64,000 nucleotides of DNA, from assembly GCA_041725895.1 (NCBI GenBank), contig JBGRQA010000020.1:1-64000 (forward strand), in the 5' to 3' direction. Shown in pieces: positions 34,245 to 45,500 of this stretch. The notes under the pieces were generated by a model. That model was not told the origin of the DNA, ran no database searches, and saw only the letters and a program-made list of their open reading frames with translations. Numbering within the stretch: position 1 is the stretch's first letter; every line of letters begins with the position of its first letter. The stretch comes from JBGRQA01 sp041725895. Its GTDB lineage: Bacteria > Bacteroidota > Bacteroidia > Bacteroidales > Marinifilaceae. A program made the translations under genes and the position numbers.

Positions 34245-35303
34245 ATGCAGGAAGAAAATGTGAAGGGAACCAACATCTCCACCCTGGGAGAGTTCGGATT
34301 AATCAAGCACCTGACCAAAAATATCAAACTGAAACACAAAAGCACACTAAAGGGTGTGGGTGATGACGCTGCTGTACTGGATTACCAGGACAAGAAAACC
34401 GTTGTAACCACCGATCTTTTGGTGGAAGGAATTCATTTCGATTTAATGTACACTCCCCTAAAACACTTGGGCTACAAATCGGTTGTAGTTAATGTTTCGG
34501 ATGTATATGCCATGAATGCCACACCAAAACAAATCACAATCTCCCTTGCCATTTCTCAACGCTTTACAGTAGAAGCACTGGATGAATTCTATGAAGGCGT
34601 TTACCTGGCATGTGAAGAATATGGGGTTGATGTAGTAGGCGGTGACACCACTTCTTCGCTTACCGGATTGTGCATTAGCGTTACCGCTATAGGGGAAGCG
34701 GAAGAAAATGAAATAACCTACCGAAGCGGTGCAAAGGAGAACGACCTGATTTGTGTAAGCGGAAATCTGGGGGCAGCCTATACCGGGCTTCAACTTCTGG
34801 AAAGGGAAAAACGCGTATTTGCCAACAATCCCAACATGCAACCCGATCTTTCGGGCCACGATTACATCCTGGAACGCCAACTAAAACCGGAAGCCCGAAA
34901 AGATATTTTCGAAGATCTTAAAAAAGCAGGCATTCAACCTACCGCAATGATGGATATTTCCGACGGACTTTCTTCGGAACTGATGCATATTTGCGAACAA
35001 TCCAATGTGGGCTGCCAGGTTTACGAGGAGAAAATTCCAATTGACTACGAAACCTATAAAATGGCGGAAGAATTGAACCTGAGTGCCACCGTTTGTGCAT
35101 TAAACGGAGGTGAGGACTATGAATTACTATTTACCGTTCCTCTTGATAAATTTGAAGAGGTGGAGAAAATTAAAGATGTAAAAGTAATTGGTCACATCAC
35201 CAATGCTACCAAAGGAAAATATATGGTTACCCGTGATAATACGGAAATTGAACTGAAAGCACAAGGGTGGAATCCCCTACAAGACGAAAGTGACAAGCAG
35301 TAA
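34245..35303 (+). CDS. thiL: Thiamine-monophosphate kinase
   Basis: 352 aa. ThiL phosphorylates thiamine monophosphate to the diphosphate cofactor. The N-terminal GEFGLIKHLTK opening, GVGDDAAVLDY ATP/metal motif, TTDLLVEGIHFD, NVSDVYAMNA and VVGGDTTSS blocks are all present, as is the C-terminal MDISDGLSSEL and NGGEDYELLFT. Length slightly above the usual, mainly at the end. Other thi genes are not in the window. It converges with lpxA across a shared terminator. Confidence 0.95.
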   Translation: MQEENVKGTNISTLGEFGLIKHLTKNIKLKHKSTLKGVGDDAAVLDYQDKKTVVTTDLLVEGIHFDLMYTPLKHLGYKSVVVNVSDVYAMNATPKQITISLAISQRFTVEALDEFYEGVYLACEEYGVDVVGGDTTSSLTGLCISVTAIGEAEENEITYRSGAKENDLICVSGNLGAAYTGLQLLEREKRVFANNPNMQPDLSGHDYILERQLKPEARKDIFEDLKKAGIQPTAMMDISDGLSSELMHICEQSNVGCQVYEEKIPIDYETYKMAEELNLSATVCALNGGEDYELLFTVPLDKFEEVEKIKDVKVIGHITNATKGKYMVTRDNTEIELKAQGWNPLQDESDKQ

Positions 35304-35385
35304 TTAGCTACAAGTAGCAAGAGGCTAGTATCAGGATGTTAAATTCACTTGCCACTCGAGACTTGTAACTTGCAACCAAGGATAT

Positions 35386-35420
35386 AAAAAAAGGATCTTC
35401 AAATGAAGATCCTTTTTTTT
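35386..35420. terminator. Bidirectional terminator between thiL and lpxA
   Basis: A7-GGATCTTC (35386-35400) pairs with GAAGATCC-T7 (35405-35419), a 4-nt loop. A/T tracts on both sides fit termination in both directions. Confidence 0.9.
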
Positions 35421-35440
35421 GTATCGCAAATAGCGTAAGC

Positions 35441-36223
35441 TTATTCGGGGAAATATCCTCTCATAATACCACGCTTAGAGTTTTTCACAAACAGAATAAT
35501 TTCATCACGCTCAGGAGAAGCTGGCATTTCGGCCTCGATTGCTTCCAAAGCAGTAAAGTTATTCATTCCTTTTTGGTACAGGTAACGGTAAACATCCTGA
35601 ATCTCGCGAATCTTCTCGTTTCCGAATTCACGACGACGCAAACCGATTGAGTTCACACCAATGTAAGAAAGTGGCTCACGACCAGCCTTCACAAAAGGAG
35701 GTACATCCTTACGCACCAACGATCCACCTGAAATCATAACATGGGAACCAATGTGTACAAACTGGTGAACAGCAACCAATCCACTCAAAATAGCGAAATC
35801 GTCAATAATTACCTCTCCGGCAATTTGAGTTGCATTACCAATAATACAGTTGTTACCCACAATAGCATCATGAGCAATGTGCACATAGGCCATCAACAAG
35901 CAATTACTTCCCACAATGGTTTTACCTTTGGCAGCAGTACCTCTGTTAATGGTAACACATTCGCGAATGGTAGTATTATCACCAATCTCAACTGTGGTTT
36001 TTTCTCCACGAAACTTCAAATCCTGTGGCACAGCTCCAATTACGGCTCCCGGGAAAACATTACAATTTTTACCAATTCTGGTTCCTTCCAAAATAGTTGC
36101 ATTGGAACCGATTCGGGTTCCCTCTTCAATTACTACGTCCTTATCGATTGTTACAAATGGCTCAATTACTACATTATCAGCAATTTTGGCCTCGGGATGA
36201 ACGTATGCTAACGGTTGCTTCAT
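35441..36223 (-). CDS. lpxA: UDP-N-acetylglucosamine acyltransferase
   Basis: 260 aa. First step of lipid A synthesis: transfer of a hydroxyacyl chain from ACP to UDP-GlcNAc. A left-handed beta-helix of hexapeptide repeats fills residues 10-190; the catalytic His is in MAYVHIAHDAIVGN. The C-terminal helical part (REFGNEKIREIQDVYRYLY) is typical. It is the last gene of the lpxD-lpxC/fabZ-lpxA run, 107 bp after lpxC-fabZ. Confidence 0.95.
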   Translation of the reverse strand: MKQPLAYVHPEAKIADNVVIEPFVTIDKDVVIEEGTRIGSNATILEGTRIGKNCNVFPGAVIGAVPQDLKFRGEKTTVEIGDNTTIRECVTINRGTAAKGKTIVGSNCLLMAYVHIAHDAIVGNNCIIGNATQIAGEVIIDDFAILSGLVAVHQFVHIGSHVMISGGSLVRKDVPPFVKAGREPLSYIGVNSIGLRRREFGNEKIREIQDVYRYLYQKGMNNFTALEAIEAEMPASPERDEIILFVKNSKRGIMRGYFPE

Positions 36224-36330
36224 CAGTTTCTATTTTTATTTCTAGTCCAGCGGAACTGTCCTATAGATAACACCAGGACCACTCCGAGGTTGTTGTTGTG
36301 TTATATAATTGGACTAAAACTATTGGGTTA

Positions 36331-37728
36331 CTAATTCTTATTTTTTACAATCTGTGCCATCAATTCTCCATCTGCCACAATGGTATCACCCACGAAGGCA
36401 ACTCCACGCATGTTGGCAATTCCACGTCGAATTGGGGTAATCAACTCCAATTTAAAAATCAGAGTATCACCAGGAACCACTTTACGTCTGAACTTGATGT
36501 TATCCAACTTCATGAAATAGGTTGAATAGTTCTCTGGATCTTCCACCTGGTCAAGGACCAGAATTCCTCCGCACTGCGCCATAGCTTCCACGATCAAAAC
36601 CCCTGGCATTACCGGCTCTTCGGGGAAGTGTCCCACAAAGAAAGGCTCATTCATGGTTACATTCTTCACGCCGACGATTGAAGATTCCTTCAAATCCAAA
36701 ATCTTATCCACCAAAAGGAAGGGAGGACGGTGAGGTAATAATTTCTTAATATCGTTGATATCCATCAATGGAGCCTTGCTCGGATCGTAGCATGGAACTG
36801 CATCTTTCCCCATCTCCTTTTTGATGCGCTTACGAAGTACTTTCGCCATTTCGGTATTCGGGCCATGACCTGGACAGGTTGCAATTACACGACCTTTAAT
36901 AAATTTACCGCAAAGGGCCAAGTCGCCAATCACATCCAACAGTTTATGACGCGCCGGCTCGTTTTCGAAATGCAACTTCAGGTTGTTCAGAATTCCTTCA
37001 TCTTCTACCTCGATATGCTCATGGCTAAACAGATCAGCGATACGGTTCAGTTCACTCTGCTCTATTTTCTGATCCATGATTACAATGGCATTGTCCAAAT
37101 CGCCACCTTTTACCAGGTTGTTGTTCAAAAGAAATTCCAACTCACGAACAAAAACAAAAGTTCTACATTTGGCAATTTCCTCCTTGTATTGACTCAAGGA
37201 ATCAAGACTGGCAAACTGGTTCCGCAAAACTCTGGAATCGTAGGAGATCATCGTGTTAACGCTAAATTCGTCATCCGGTAGAAGAACCAGTTCCGAACCC
37301 CGCTCTGCATCCTTAAGAGTAATGGTTTCTTTCACCACATAATACTCTCTTTCAGCTTCCTGCTCCACGACACCTACTTTCTCGATACCTTCCACATAGA
37401 AGTGAGCACTACCATCCAAAATAGGAGGCTCAGGAGAATTCAGTTCTATCAAACAGTTGTCAACCCCTAATCCATACAGCGCCGACAAAGCATGCTCGAT
37501 GGTTTGCACCCTGCACTCGCCTTTTTGAAGAACAGTTCCACGGGAGGTATCCACAACGAAATCTGCAGAAGCATCAATTACTGGCTGTCCTTCCAGATCG
37601 ATCCGCTGGAGTTTGTACCCATGATTTTCAGGAGCTGGTTTAAAAGTAATAGAAACTTCCAAACCCGTATGCAATCCTTTCCCCGATAGGGTAAAAGCAT
37701 TTGCAATGGTTCTTTGTTTTACTGTCAT
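36331..37728 (-). CDS. lpxC-fabZ: Bifunctional LpxC-FabZ
   Basis: 465 aa. The LpxC deacetylase (about 1-310) has HTGL near the start, the HALSALYGLGVDN zinc His, and HKLLDVIGDLAL with the second zinc site. The FabZ dehydratase (about 320-465) has LLPHRPPFLLVDK and NEPFFVGHFPEEPVMPGVLIVEAMAQ. The fusion is standard in Bacteroidota and joins lipid A committed deacetylation to fatty acid synthesis. Not a frameshift artefact: the frame runs straight through the linker. Confidence 0.97.
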   Translation of the reverse strand: MTVKQRTIANAFTLSGKGLHTGLEVSITFKPAPENHGYKLQRIDLEGQPVIDASADFVVDTSRGTVLQKGECRVQTIEHALSALYGLGVDNCLIELNSPEPPILDGSAHFYVEGIEKVGVVEQEAEREYYVVKETITLKDAERGSELVLLPDDEFSVNTMISYDSRVLRNQFASLDSLSQYKEEIAKCRTFVFVRELEFLLNNNLVKGGDLDNAIVIMDQKIEQSELNRIADLFSHEHIEVEDEGILNNLKLHFENEPARHKLLDVIGDLALCGKFIKGRVIATCPGHGPNTEMAKVLRKRIKKEMGKDAVPCYDPSKAPLMDINDIKKLLPHRPPFLLVDKILDLKESSIVGVKNVTMNEPFFVGHFPEEPVMPGVLIVEAMAQCGGILVLDQVEDPENYSTYFMKLDNIKFRRKVVPGDTLIFKLELITPIRRGIANMRGVAFVGDTIVADGELMAQIVKNKN

Positions 37729-37873
37729 AATGTTATCTCAATACTTTGATCAGATTCAACATCTAATTTTGAAAATCGTCGCAGGGTATCCCCTAATTCA
37801 AATGGATTTTCAAAAGTTCAATATTTTATTTTTCTGTTAACACACAATCCCCCTGAAAGTTAACAAAAGTATA

Positions 37874-38911
37874 TTATTTCTCGCTTAATTTTTTTACTTC
37901 CTTCTGTAAATCCATAATTTGTTCTCTCATCTTAGGCAGATTCTTAAACAAAACATAGGATTTTTGGTAAGGGCCAAATTCAAAAGCAGGAGAGCCCTGA
38001 AGAGCAATACCTTTCTGCTTTATCGTACGACCAATACCTGATTGAGCAGCAATTTTCACTTCATCCGCAATTGTTAGGTGCCCGGCAAAACCAACCTGAC
38101 CTCCAATCATACAGTTCTTACCTAGTTTGCAAGAACCAGCCACACCAGTTTGTGCAGCAATTACGGTATTCTCATCGATCTCAACATTGTGGGCTACCTG
38201 AATCAGGTTATCCAGCTTTACTCCTTTACGAATAATGGTAGAGCCCATAGTAGCACGGTCAACACAAGTATTGGAACCAATTTCTACGTAATCCTCTATG
38301 ATTACATTTCCAACCTGAGGCACCTTTTTATAGTTGTTATCCGATTGAGGCGCGAAACCAAAACCATCGCCACCAATCACAACCCCTGAATGAAAAATAC
38401 AATCGGCACCAATCTTACAGTTATCGTAGATCTTAACCCCTGAATTCAGAACCGTATTGTCTCCAATTACAACATTATCGCCCACATAAGAATGAGGGAA
38501 AATTTTTACATTGTTTCCTATTTTTGCATTGCTACTGATATATGCAAATGCTCCAATGTAAACATTCTCGCCCAGCTTAGCAGTTTTACTAACGTAAGAT
38601 GGTTCTTCTATGCCTACACGCTGAGGTTTACTCTGCTCATACATATCCAGCAAAGTAGCCAAAGCCTGGTAAGCATTTTCCACACGAATTAGAGTGGCCG
38701 AAACAGCCTTTTCCGGTTTAAAATCTGCGTTAACAAGTACGATTGAAGACTGAGTATCGTATATGTAATGTTCATATTTGGGATTCGCTAGAAATGAAAG
38801 AGTTCCGGGACGTCCTTCCTCTATTTTGGAAACATCGCTCACGGTAATCTCTGGATCTCCGTCCACTACTCCATTTAGCAAATCTGCAATATCCTGTGCT
38901 CTAAATTCCAT
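37874..38911 (-). CDS. lpxD: UDP-3-O-acylglucosamine N-acyltransferase
   Basis: About 345 aa from the ATG giving MEFRAQDIADLLNG; a longer frame from an upstream TTG is unlikely. The N-terminal uridine-binding domain (about 1-100) is followed by hexapeptide repeats, with the catalytic His in QVAHNVEID. The C-terminal helix is EQIMDLQKEVKKL. Third step of lipid A synthesis. It lies upstream of lpxC-fabZ with 145 bp between. Confidence 0.95.
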   Translation of the reverse strand: MEFRAQDIADLLNGVVDGDPEITVSDVSKIEEGRPGTLSFLANPKYEHYIYDTQSSIVLVNADFKPEKAVSATLIRVENAYQALATLLDMYEQSKPQRVGIEEPSYVSKTAKLGENVYIGAFAYISSNAKIGNNVKIFPHSYVGDNVVIGDNTVLNSGVKIYDNCKIGADCIFHSGVVIGGDGFGFAPQSDNNYKKVPQVGNVIIEDYVEIGSNTCVDRATMGSTIIRKGVKLDNLIQVAHNVEIDENTVIAAQTGVAGSCKLGKNCMIGGQVGFAGHLTIADEVKIAAQSGIGRTIKQKGIALQGSPAFEFGPYQKSYVLFKNLPKMREQIMDLQKEVKKLSEK

Positions 38912-39036
38912 AACAAAAAATTTCTGCAAATCTAACAATTATTTTACAGGAGGAAAAATAATTATTTGTTTTGCCTAATGGCACTTACCTTCAGTTTCCT
39001 GAATTTCCCCGGTTCATTTTGAACATTGGTCACAAC

Positions 39037-40305
39037 TTATCTCCTTCCTGCTTCTGCAATCAATCCGTTAATTTCTTTGGGATAACATAAATAAAACTTC
39101 TCTACCGTTTTCGATAGGGCAGACACATTCATCATGTCCGATGCTTCACCAATATTCACCTGCGTTCCATCATTATACAGAATATTGATTTGATCATCAT
39201 TGGCACTGTAAACGTTGTTGCTTATTGAACCATTTATAACGAAAAATTCAGCATCCTCCGACGATAAATTCAACAAGGTCATCACAGCATTTTTCACTTT
39301 TTTAAGATCACTTTCCGAGAATGGTGTTTTTCGGATTTCGATTCGAAAAAGTTTCCTGTCCCGCATAGCCTTGCATAACCCCGATAGAACCACATCCGGA
39401 TGGTTGGCCCATACCTTTATGGAAGCCATAATATCATTGTCGTCTAATTCTGCAAAAACATCGAGAACACTTCTATCTCCCATCACAGGATAACCATTCT
39501 TAAAATCCTCCAATCCAATCCTATTGTACAGGAAAAACCCAAGCGCGGGTGTGGCAAACAAATCCTCTCCCCGTTCTGCCAAATATTTAGCTCGTTTCAG
39601 AATTTGCACCAACATTTCTTCGGCAGCCAACACCGTTTTGTGCAAGTAAACCTGCCAATACATCAAACGCCGGGCAATCAGGAATTTCTCAATAGAATAA
39701 ATACCTTTGGCCTCCACTGCAAGTTCTCCGTTCCGAACATCCAGCATCTTGATGATTCGCGCTGACCCCACAACTCCCTCGGTAACACCGGTGAAAAAAC
39801 TATCCCTGCGAAGGTAATCCAATCTATCCATATCCAACTGGGAGGATACCAACTGATTCAGGAATCGTTTTGGGTACTCATTCTTAAAAATCTTCAATGC
39901 CAGATCCAGTTTCCCTCCAAAATCCCGGTTCAGCCGATCCATATACAGAACCGAAATTTTCTCATGCGTCACATCATGCACAATACTGTATTCCAATGCA
40001 TGGGAAAAGGGTCCATGCCCAATATCATGCAACAATATGGCAGTCTGAACGGCTTCGGCTTCCTCTTCGGTTATCTCATGCCCCTTGGAACGAAGCACCT
40101 CTATGGCCATACTCATTAAATGAGTAGATCCTAATGCATGCTGGAATCTAGTATGCAGGGCACCGGGGAAAACCAAAAAAGTCAACCCCAACTGTTTAAT
40201 TCTGCGCAAGCGTTGAAAATACAGATGCTCTACCAAATCAAAGGGAAGCCCCAAAGGAATATGAATAAATCCGTGAACCGGATCATTTACGATCTTTTTT
40301 TTCAC
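39037..40305 (-). CDS. HD-domain phosphohydrolase
   Basis: 422 aa. Metal-binding motif: RFQHALGSTHL (first His) and HDIGHGPFSHALE (HD pair) at about residues 55-110. The opening VNDPVHGFIHIP and the later DMDRLDYLRRDS are typical of the dNTPase-like HD family seen upstream of lpxD in Bacteroidota. Substrate not known; dNTP hydrolysis is possible. Likely first gene of the lpx run, about 125 bp upstream of lpxD. Confidence 0.9.
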   Translation of the reverse strand: MKKKIVNDPVHGFIHIPLGLPFDLVEHLYFQRLRRIKQLGLTFLVFPGALHTRFQHALGSTHLMSMAIEVLRSKGHEITEEEAEAVQTAILLHDIGHGPFSHALEYSIVHDVTHEKISVLYMDRLNRDFGGKLDLALKIFKNEYPKRFLNQLVSSQLDMDRLDYLRRDSFFTGVTEGVVGSARIIKMLDVRNGELAVEAKGIYSIEKFLIARRLMYWQVYLHKTVLAAEEMLVQILKRAKYLAERGEDLFATPALGFFLYNRIGLEDFKNGYPVMGDRSVLDVFAELDDNDIMASIKVWANHPDVVLSGLCKAMRDRKLFRIEIRKTPFSESDLKKVKNAVMTLLNLSSEDAEFFVINGSISNNVYSANDDQINILYNDGTQVNIGEASDMMNVSALSKTVEKFYLCYPKEINGLIAEAGRR

Positions 40306-40650
40306 TCGTACGTTTTATAGTTTCAATTAATAAAAAAGATGTCTATCCTGAACCTCTAAAGGGGCAATACTAAATCGCTACCACACCCCGCAGCAACAAT
40401 CCATCCACTTAACCAACAACTTGTTGCTCACCACCTCAGAATATAACAAATGTAAGAAAAAACCTGGCAATATGCGGTTGAGAACATTCAAAAGCCCTTT
40501 TCCCTACGATTTCCGGAGTAAAACGATTAAAACCACCAAATTGGAAACTTGAATCAATACAAGCTAAAAGCAAAAACCGGAGCAAGTGACTCTTTCCCTA
40601 AAAAATAAAGCACATTAATATTTAAAAAACAACAATTTAGCTCTCAATCG
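40306..40650. other. Divergent intergenic region, HD gene and rimP
   Basis: About 345 bp with no gene. It must carry the leftward promoter of the HD/lpx genes. The rimP promoter at its right end is listed separately. Confidence 0.6.
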
Positions 40651-40682
40651 TTTGGTATTTCAAACATTTATATCTAATTTTG
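40651..40682 (+). promoter_or_regulatory. Promoter of rimP-nusA-infB
   Basis: TTTG at 40651-40654 and TAATTTTG at 40675-40682 with a 20-nt spacer: an almost ideal Bacteroidota sigma-ABfr promoter. The start near 40689 gives a leader of about 65 nt. Confidence 0.75.
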
Positions 40683-40752
40683 CATCGAAAAGAAAGGAGT
40701 AAATGTACTTGGGGGACAGAGCGTCCCCTATTTTATTGACATCAACCGTTCT

Positions 40753-41217
40753 ATGATTGACAAAAAAATTGTTCAGGAAATTATTGATAAAGAAATCGCT
40801 GAGACAGACCTTTATCTCGTCGAACTAAACGTATCGACAGACAATACCATCTCAGTAATGGTCGATGCGATGGAGGGGGTTAACATTGAAACCTGCATCA
40901 AATTAAGCCGAGCGATCGAACAACATTTTGACCGTGAAGAGGAAGATTTTGAGCTTCAGGTATCCTCTGCCGGAATCGGGCAAGCCTTTAAAGTACTTCA
41001 ACAATATCACAAAAACATTGGACGACATGTAGAAGTGCTTTCCACCGAGGGATTAAAGACCAAAGGGAAACTTCTCACTGTAAGTGAAAGTGGTTTCGAT
41101 GTAGAAATCGAAGAAATGGTCAAAGTTGAAGGCAAAAAAAAGAAACAATTGGTGGTTAGTACCAAACATTTTGATTTTGATCAGGTAAAATCAACCAAAG
41201 ATATTATTATTTTTTAA
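40753..41217 (+). CDS. rimP: Ribosome maturation factor RimP
   Basis: 154 aa. RimP helps the 30S subunit mature. The N-terminal domain has VELNVSTDNTISVMVDAMEGVNIETCIKLSRAIE, matching the family, and the LQVSSAGIGQAF block ends it. The C-terminal SH3-like domain follows with HVEVLSTEGLKTKGKLL. It is the first gene of the rimP-nusA-infB operon found widely in bacteria; nusA starts about 11 bp later. Confidence 0.94.
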   Translation: MIDKKIVQEIIDKEIAETDLYLVELNVSTDNTISVMVDAMEGVNIETCIKLSRAIEQHFDREEEDFELQVSSAGIGQAFKVLQQYHKNIGRHVEVLSTEGLKTKGKLLTVSESGFDVEIEEMVKVEGKKKKQLVVSTKHFDFDQVKSTKDIIIF

Positions 41218-41228
41218 CCATTTGATTG

Positions 41229-42467
41229 ATGGAAAATATGAACCTTATTGACACATTCTCGGAATTTAAGGAGCTGAAAAATATTGATCGGGCAACCATG
41301 ATGAGTGTTTTGGAAGATGTATTCCGAAACCTTCTACTAAAGAATTATGGTACTGATGAGAACTTTGATATTATTATCAACCCGGATAAGGGCGATTTGG
41401 AAATCTGGAGAAACCGGGAGGTGGTGGAAGACGGGTTCGTAGAGGACTCCAACTTGCAAATCTCAATCTCCGAAGCTAAAAAAATCGACAGTGATTACGA
41501 AGTTGGTGAAGAAGTAACCGATGAAGTAAAATTTGCTGATTTTGGACGTCGCTCCATCCTAACTCTGCGTCAGAATTTATCTGCCAGAATCATGGAGCTG
41601 GAAAAAGATAATATCTTTAATAAATACAAAGATCGCATTGGCGATATCATCACCGGAGAAGTTTACCAGATTTGGAAGAAAGAAATCCTGGTGATTGATG
41701 ATGAAGGCAATGAGTTGATCATGCCTAAAACAGAACAGATTCCATCGGATTACTTCCGCAAAGGAGAAACTCTTCGCGCGGTGGTGGTACGAGTGGAAGT
41801 GAAAAACAACAATCCTTTGATTATCATCTCGAGAACCTCTCCTGTTTTCCTTGAACGTTTGTTCGAGTTGGAAGTTCCGGAGATTTTCGACGGTTTGATT
41901 ACAATTAAGAAGATTGTACGCATCCCTGGTGAGAGAGCTAAGGTAGCGGTAGAGTCCTACGATGAAAGAATTGATCCTGTAGGTGCCTGTGTGGGTATGA
42001 AGGGATCACGAATTCACGGTATTGTACGTGAGTTACGCAACGAAAATATCGATGTAATCAACTACACCACCAATACACAACTTTACATTACCCGTGCCCT
42101 TAATCCGGCAAAAGTTACCTCTATCAAGCTGAACGATGAAGAGGAGCGCGCAAATGTTTACCTAATGCCTGAGGAAGTTTCTTTGGCTATTGGTAAAGGT
42201 GGTTTGAACATCAAACTGGCGAGTCAGCTTACCGGTTATGAAATCGATGTTTACCGTGAGAAGAGCGAAGAGGAAGAAGAAGACGTAACCCTGGATGAAT
42301 TCTCCGATGAAATTGAAGGATGGATTATTGAGGAGTTGAAGAAAATCGGCTGCGATACAGCAAAAAGTGTTTTGGAACTTTCTGCTGAAGAGCTGGAAAA
42401 ACGAACTGATCTTGAAATTGAAACAATTAATGAAGTTTTAAGTATTTTTAGGGCCGAGTTCGAATAA
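41229..42467 (+). CDS. nusA: Transcription elongation factor NusA
   Basis: 412 aa from the ATG at 41229; the frame also opens at a TTG one codon earlier and at an ATG three codons later. NusA N-terminal domain (1-125), S1 domain (around 135-200; GDIITGEVYQIWKKEILV), then two KH domains (GACVGMKGSRIHGIVRELRNE and AIGKGGLNIKLASQLTGYEI). The tail has a single short helix-hairpin-helix-like region instead of the acidic repeats of E. coli. It controls pausing, termination and antitermination. Confidence 0.95.
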   Translation: MENMNLIDTFSEFKELKNIDRATMMSVLEDVFRNLLLKNYGTDENFDIIINPDKGDLEIWRNREVVEDGFVEDSNLQISISEAKKIDSDYEVGEEVTDEVKFADFGRRSILTLRQNLSARIMELEKDNIFNKYKDRIGDIITGEVYQIWKKEILVIDDEGNELIMPKTEQIPSDYFRKGETLRAVVVRVEVKNNNPLIIISRTSPVFLERLFELEVPEIFDGLITIKKIVRIPGERAKVAVESYDERIDPVGACVGMKGSRIHGIVRELRNENIDVINYTTNTQLYITRALNPAKVTSIKLNDEEERANVYLMPEEVSLAIGKGGLNIKLASQLTGYEIDVYREKSEEEEEDVTLDEFSDEIEGWIIEELKKIGCDTAKSVLELSAEELEKRTDLEIETINEVLSIFRAEFE

Positions 42468-42531
42468 CAGCCGGGTGGCAACCGCCGTTGTTTATATATA
42501 GTAGGGACATTTTAACAGTTAACTTCAAAAT

Positions 42532-45500
42532 ATGGCACAAGTCAGGAAAAATAAAAGACTTAGTAAATTAGCTAGGGAATTTAACGTGGGAATTTCTACC
42601 ATTGTTGATTTCCTCAACAAGAAAGGAATTGAAATCGATTCCAACCCTAATACCAAGGTTTCTGAGGAAGCTTATGATATTCTAGCCAAGGAATACAGCT
42701 CGGATCTTAATTTGAAAAAAGAATCGGAGAAGGTAAATCTGAAAAATGTAAGGGGGAAGAAGGAAACTGTTTCAATTGATGATGTTGCTGGTGATTCAGA
42801 ACATGAATTGGTTCAGGAAGAGAAAGAAGAATCGACTCCTGTTGAAGAACCAAAGAAAGAAGAACCTAAAACTGAAAGCCCATTGAAAGTGGTTGGTAAA
42901 ATCGATTTAGAAGCCATCAACCCGAAAAAGAAAGCTGCGAAAGCAGAAAAACCTGCTGAAAAGCCCGTTGAGAAACCTGCTGAAAAGCCTGTTCAAAAGA
43001 AAGCTGAAGAAAAAGCTGAAACTGTGAAGGAAACGCCAAAACCTGAAGCACAGAAGACTGAAGAACAGCCCATACCTGCTGAGAAAGCAGCTAAAAAAGA
43101 AGAAACTGTTGAAATGAAGTCCCCAGTAAAAGAAAAAATTAACGAACCTGCTCCTAGTGCTAAAGAGGAAGTAAAAGTAGTTGGGAAGATTGATCTGGAA
43201 TCGTTGAACCAGAAGACCCGTCCAGCTAAAAAGACCAAGGCAGAAAAAGAAGAGGAACGCAAGGAAAAACAGAAATTGGAAGCAAAAAAAGCTGAGAACA
43301 CAGAAAAGGCCACTGGAAAAGAGGAGATCTTTAAATCATCAACCACAAAACTGGCCGGACCTACAGTGATAGGTAAAATTGAACTTCCCGTGGAAAAGAA
43401 ATCTTCCAACGGAGATAAGGACAAGAAGAAGAAGAAACGGAAACGGATCAAGAAAGAAGGCGAGAAGGTTAATGTGGCCGCTGGTCAAGGCAAAGAACAA
43501 GGACAACGTCAAGGACAGCGTCAAGGACAACGTCCGGGACAACAACGTCCGGGACAGCGACCAGCCAAACCAGGTGCTGCAGGCGACAAAAACAAATTCA
43601 AGAAGCTGAAGAAAAAAACCGTTAAGAAGGAAATCAGCGAAGAAGATGTTCAAAAGCAAATTAAGGACACTCTGGCCCGATTGACCTCTAAAGGAAAATC
43701 AAAAGGTTCGAAGCACCGTAGAGAAAAACGTGACCAATACAGCCAAAAACAACAGGAGTTGGCTGAACAAATGGAAGCTGAAAAGAGCACATTGAAGTTG
43801 ACAGAATTCGTTACCGTAAACGAATTGTCAACCATGATGGATGTTCCTGTAACCCAAATTATCTCAACTTGTATGGGACTGGGTCTGTTTGTTTCCATCA
43901 ACCAGCGTTTGGATGCTGAAACTCTTGCTCTGGTAGCTGATGAGTTTGGATATAAAGTTGAATTTGTAAGCGTTGAACTTCAGGAATCTATTGAAGAAGA
44001 AGAAGACCGCGAAGAAGATATGATGGATCGCGCTCCTATCATTACCGTGATGGGACACGTTGACCACGGTAAAACTTCCCTTCTGGACTACATCCGCCAC
44101 ACCAACGTAATTGGTGGTGAGGCAGGGGGTATCACCCAGCACATCGGGGCTTACAATGTAAGACTCGAAGACGGAAGAAAAATTACCTTCCTGGATACAC
44201 CGGGTCACGAGGCCTTTACCGCAATGCGTGCGCGTGGTGCCCAGGTAACTGATATTGCTATTATTATTGTAGCTGCGGATGACAATGTAATGCCTCAAAC
44301 CGTTGAAGCAATCAACCACGCTGCTGCTGCAGGGGTACCTATTGTATTCGCAATTAACAAGATTGATAAGCCAGGTGCAGACCCTGAAAGAATCAAGGGA
44401 GAACTGGCCAACATGAATTACCTGGTGGAAGACTGGGGTGGTAAATACCAATGCCAGGAAATTTCAGCCAAAAACGGTGTAAACATCGAAGAGCTTTTGG
44501 AAAAAGTTCTGCTGGAAGCTGAATTGCTTGAATTGAAAGCAAACCCAAATAAGCGTGCAATTGGATCAATCGTTGAATCCTCACTGGACAAAGGACGTGG
44601 TTATGTAACTACCGTTCTGGTTCAATCCGGAACCTTGAAAGTAGGTGACATTATGTTGGCAGGTAGCTATACCGGTCACGTAAAAGCTATGTTCAACGAA
44701 CGAGGCAATCGAATTGAATCGGTTGGACCTGCTGAACCAGCTCTGATCCTTGGTTTGAACGGTGCACCTCAGGCAGGTGACAACTTTAACATCATGGAGA
44801 ACGAGAAGGAAGCCCGTGGAATTGCCAACAAGCGTGAGCAATTGCAACGTGAGCAAGGTCTTCGTACTCAGAAACACATTACTCTGGATGAGATTGGACG
44901 TCGTATCGCCATCGGAAACTTCCAGGAACTAAATGTAATTGTGAAGGGTGATGTGGATGGTTCTATCGAGGCCCTTTCCGACTCACTGATCAAGCTGTCT
45001 ACCGACGAAATCCAGGTGAATGTAATTCACAAGGCCGTTGGTCAGATCTCCGAATCAGATGTAATGCTTGCTACCGCGTCTAACGCAATCATCGTAGGTT
45101 TCCAGGTTCGTCCATCCATGGGTGCACGTAAACTGGCTGAGAAGGAAGAGATCGATATCCGCTTGTACTCCATCATCTACGATGCTATCGAAGAGTTGAA
45201 ATCTGCAATGGAGGGCATGCTTTCTCCTGAAATCAAGGAAGAAATTGTATCTACTGTTGAAGTTATGGAAACCTTCAAGATTAGTAAGGTGGGAACCATT
45301 GCCGGATGTATGGTACGTGAAGGTAAGATCAACCGTAACCACAAGATCCGCCTGATTCGCGATGGTATCGTAATCTTCACCGGAGAACTTGGTTCACTGA
45401 AGCGTTTCAAAGACGATGTGAAGGAAGTAAACAAAGGATACGAGTGTGGTTTGAACATCGCTGGATACAACGACATCAAAGTAGGTGATATGGTTGAAGC

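Noticed and set aside
36331..37728. Frameshift or misassembly joining lpxC and fabZ
   Set aside because: The LpxC-FabZ fusion is normal in Bacteroidota.
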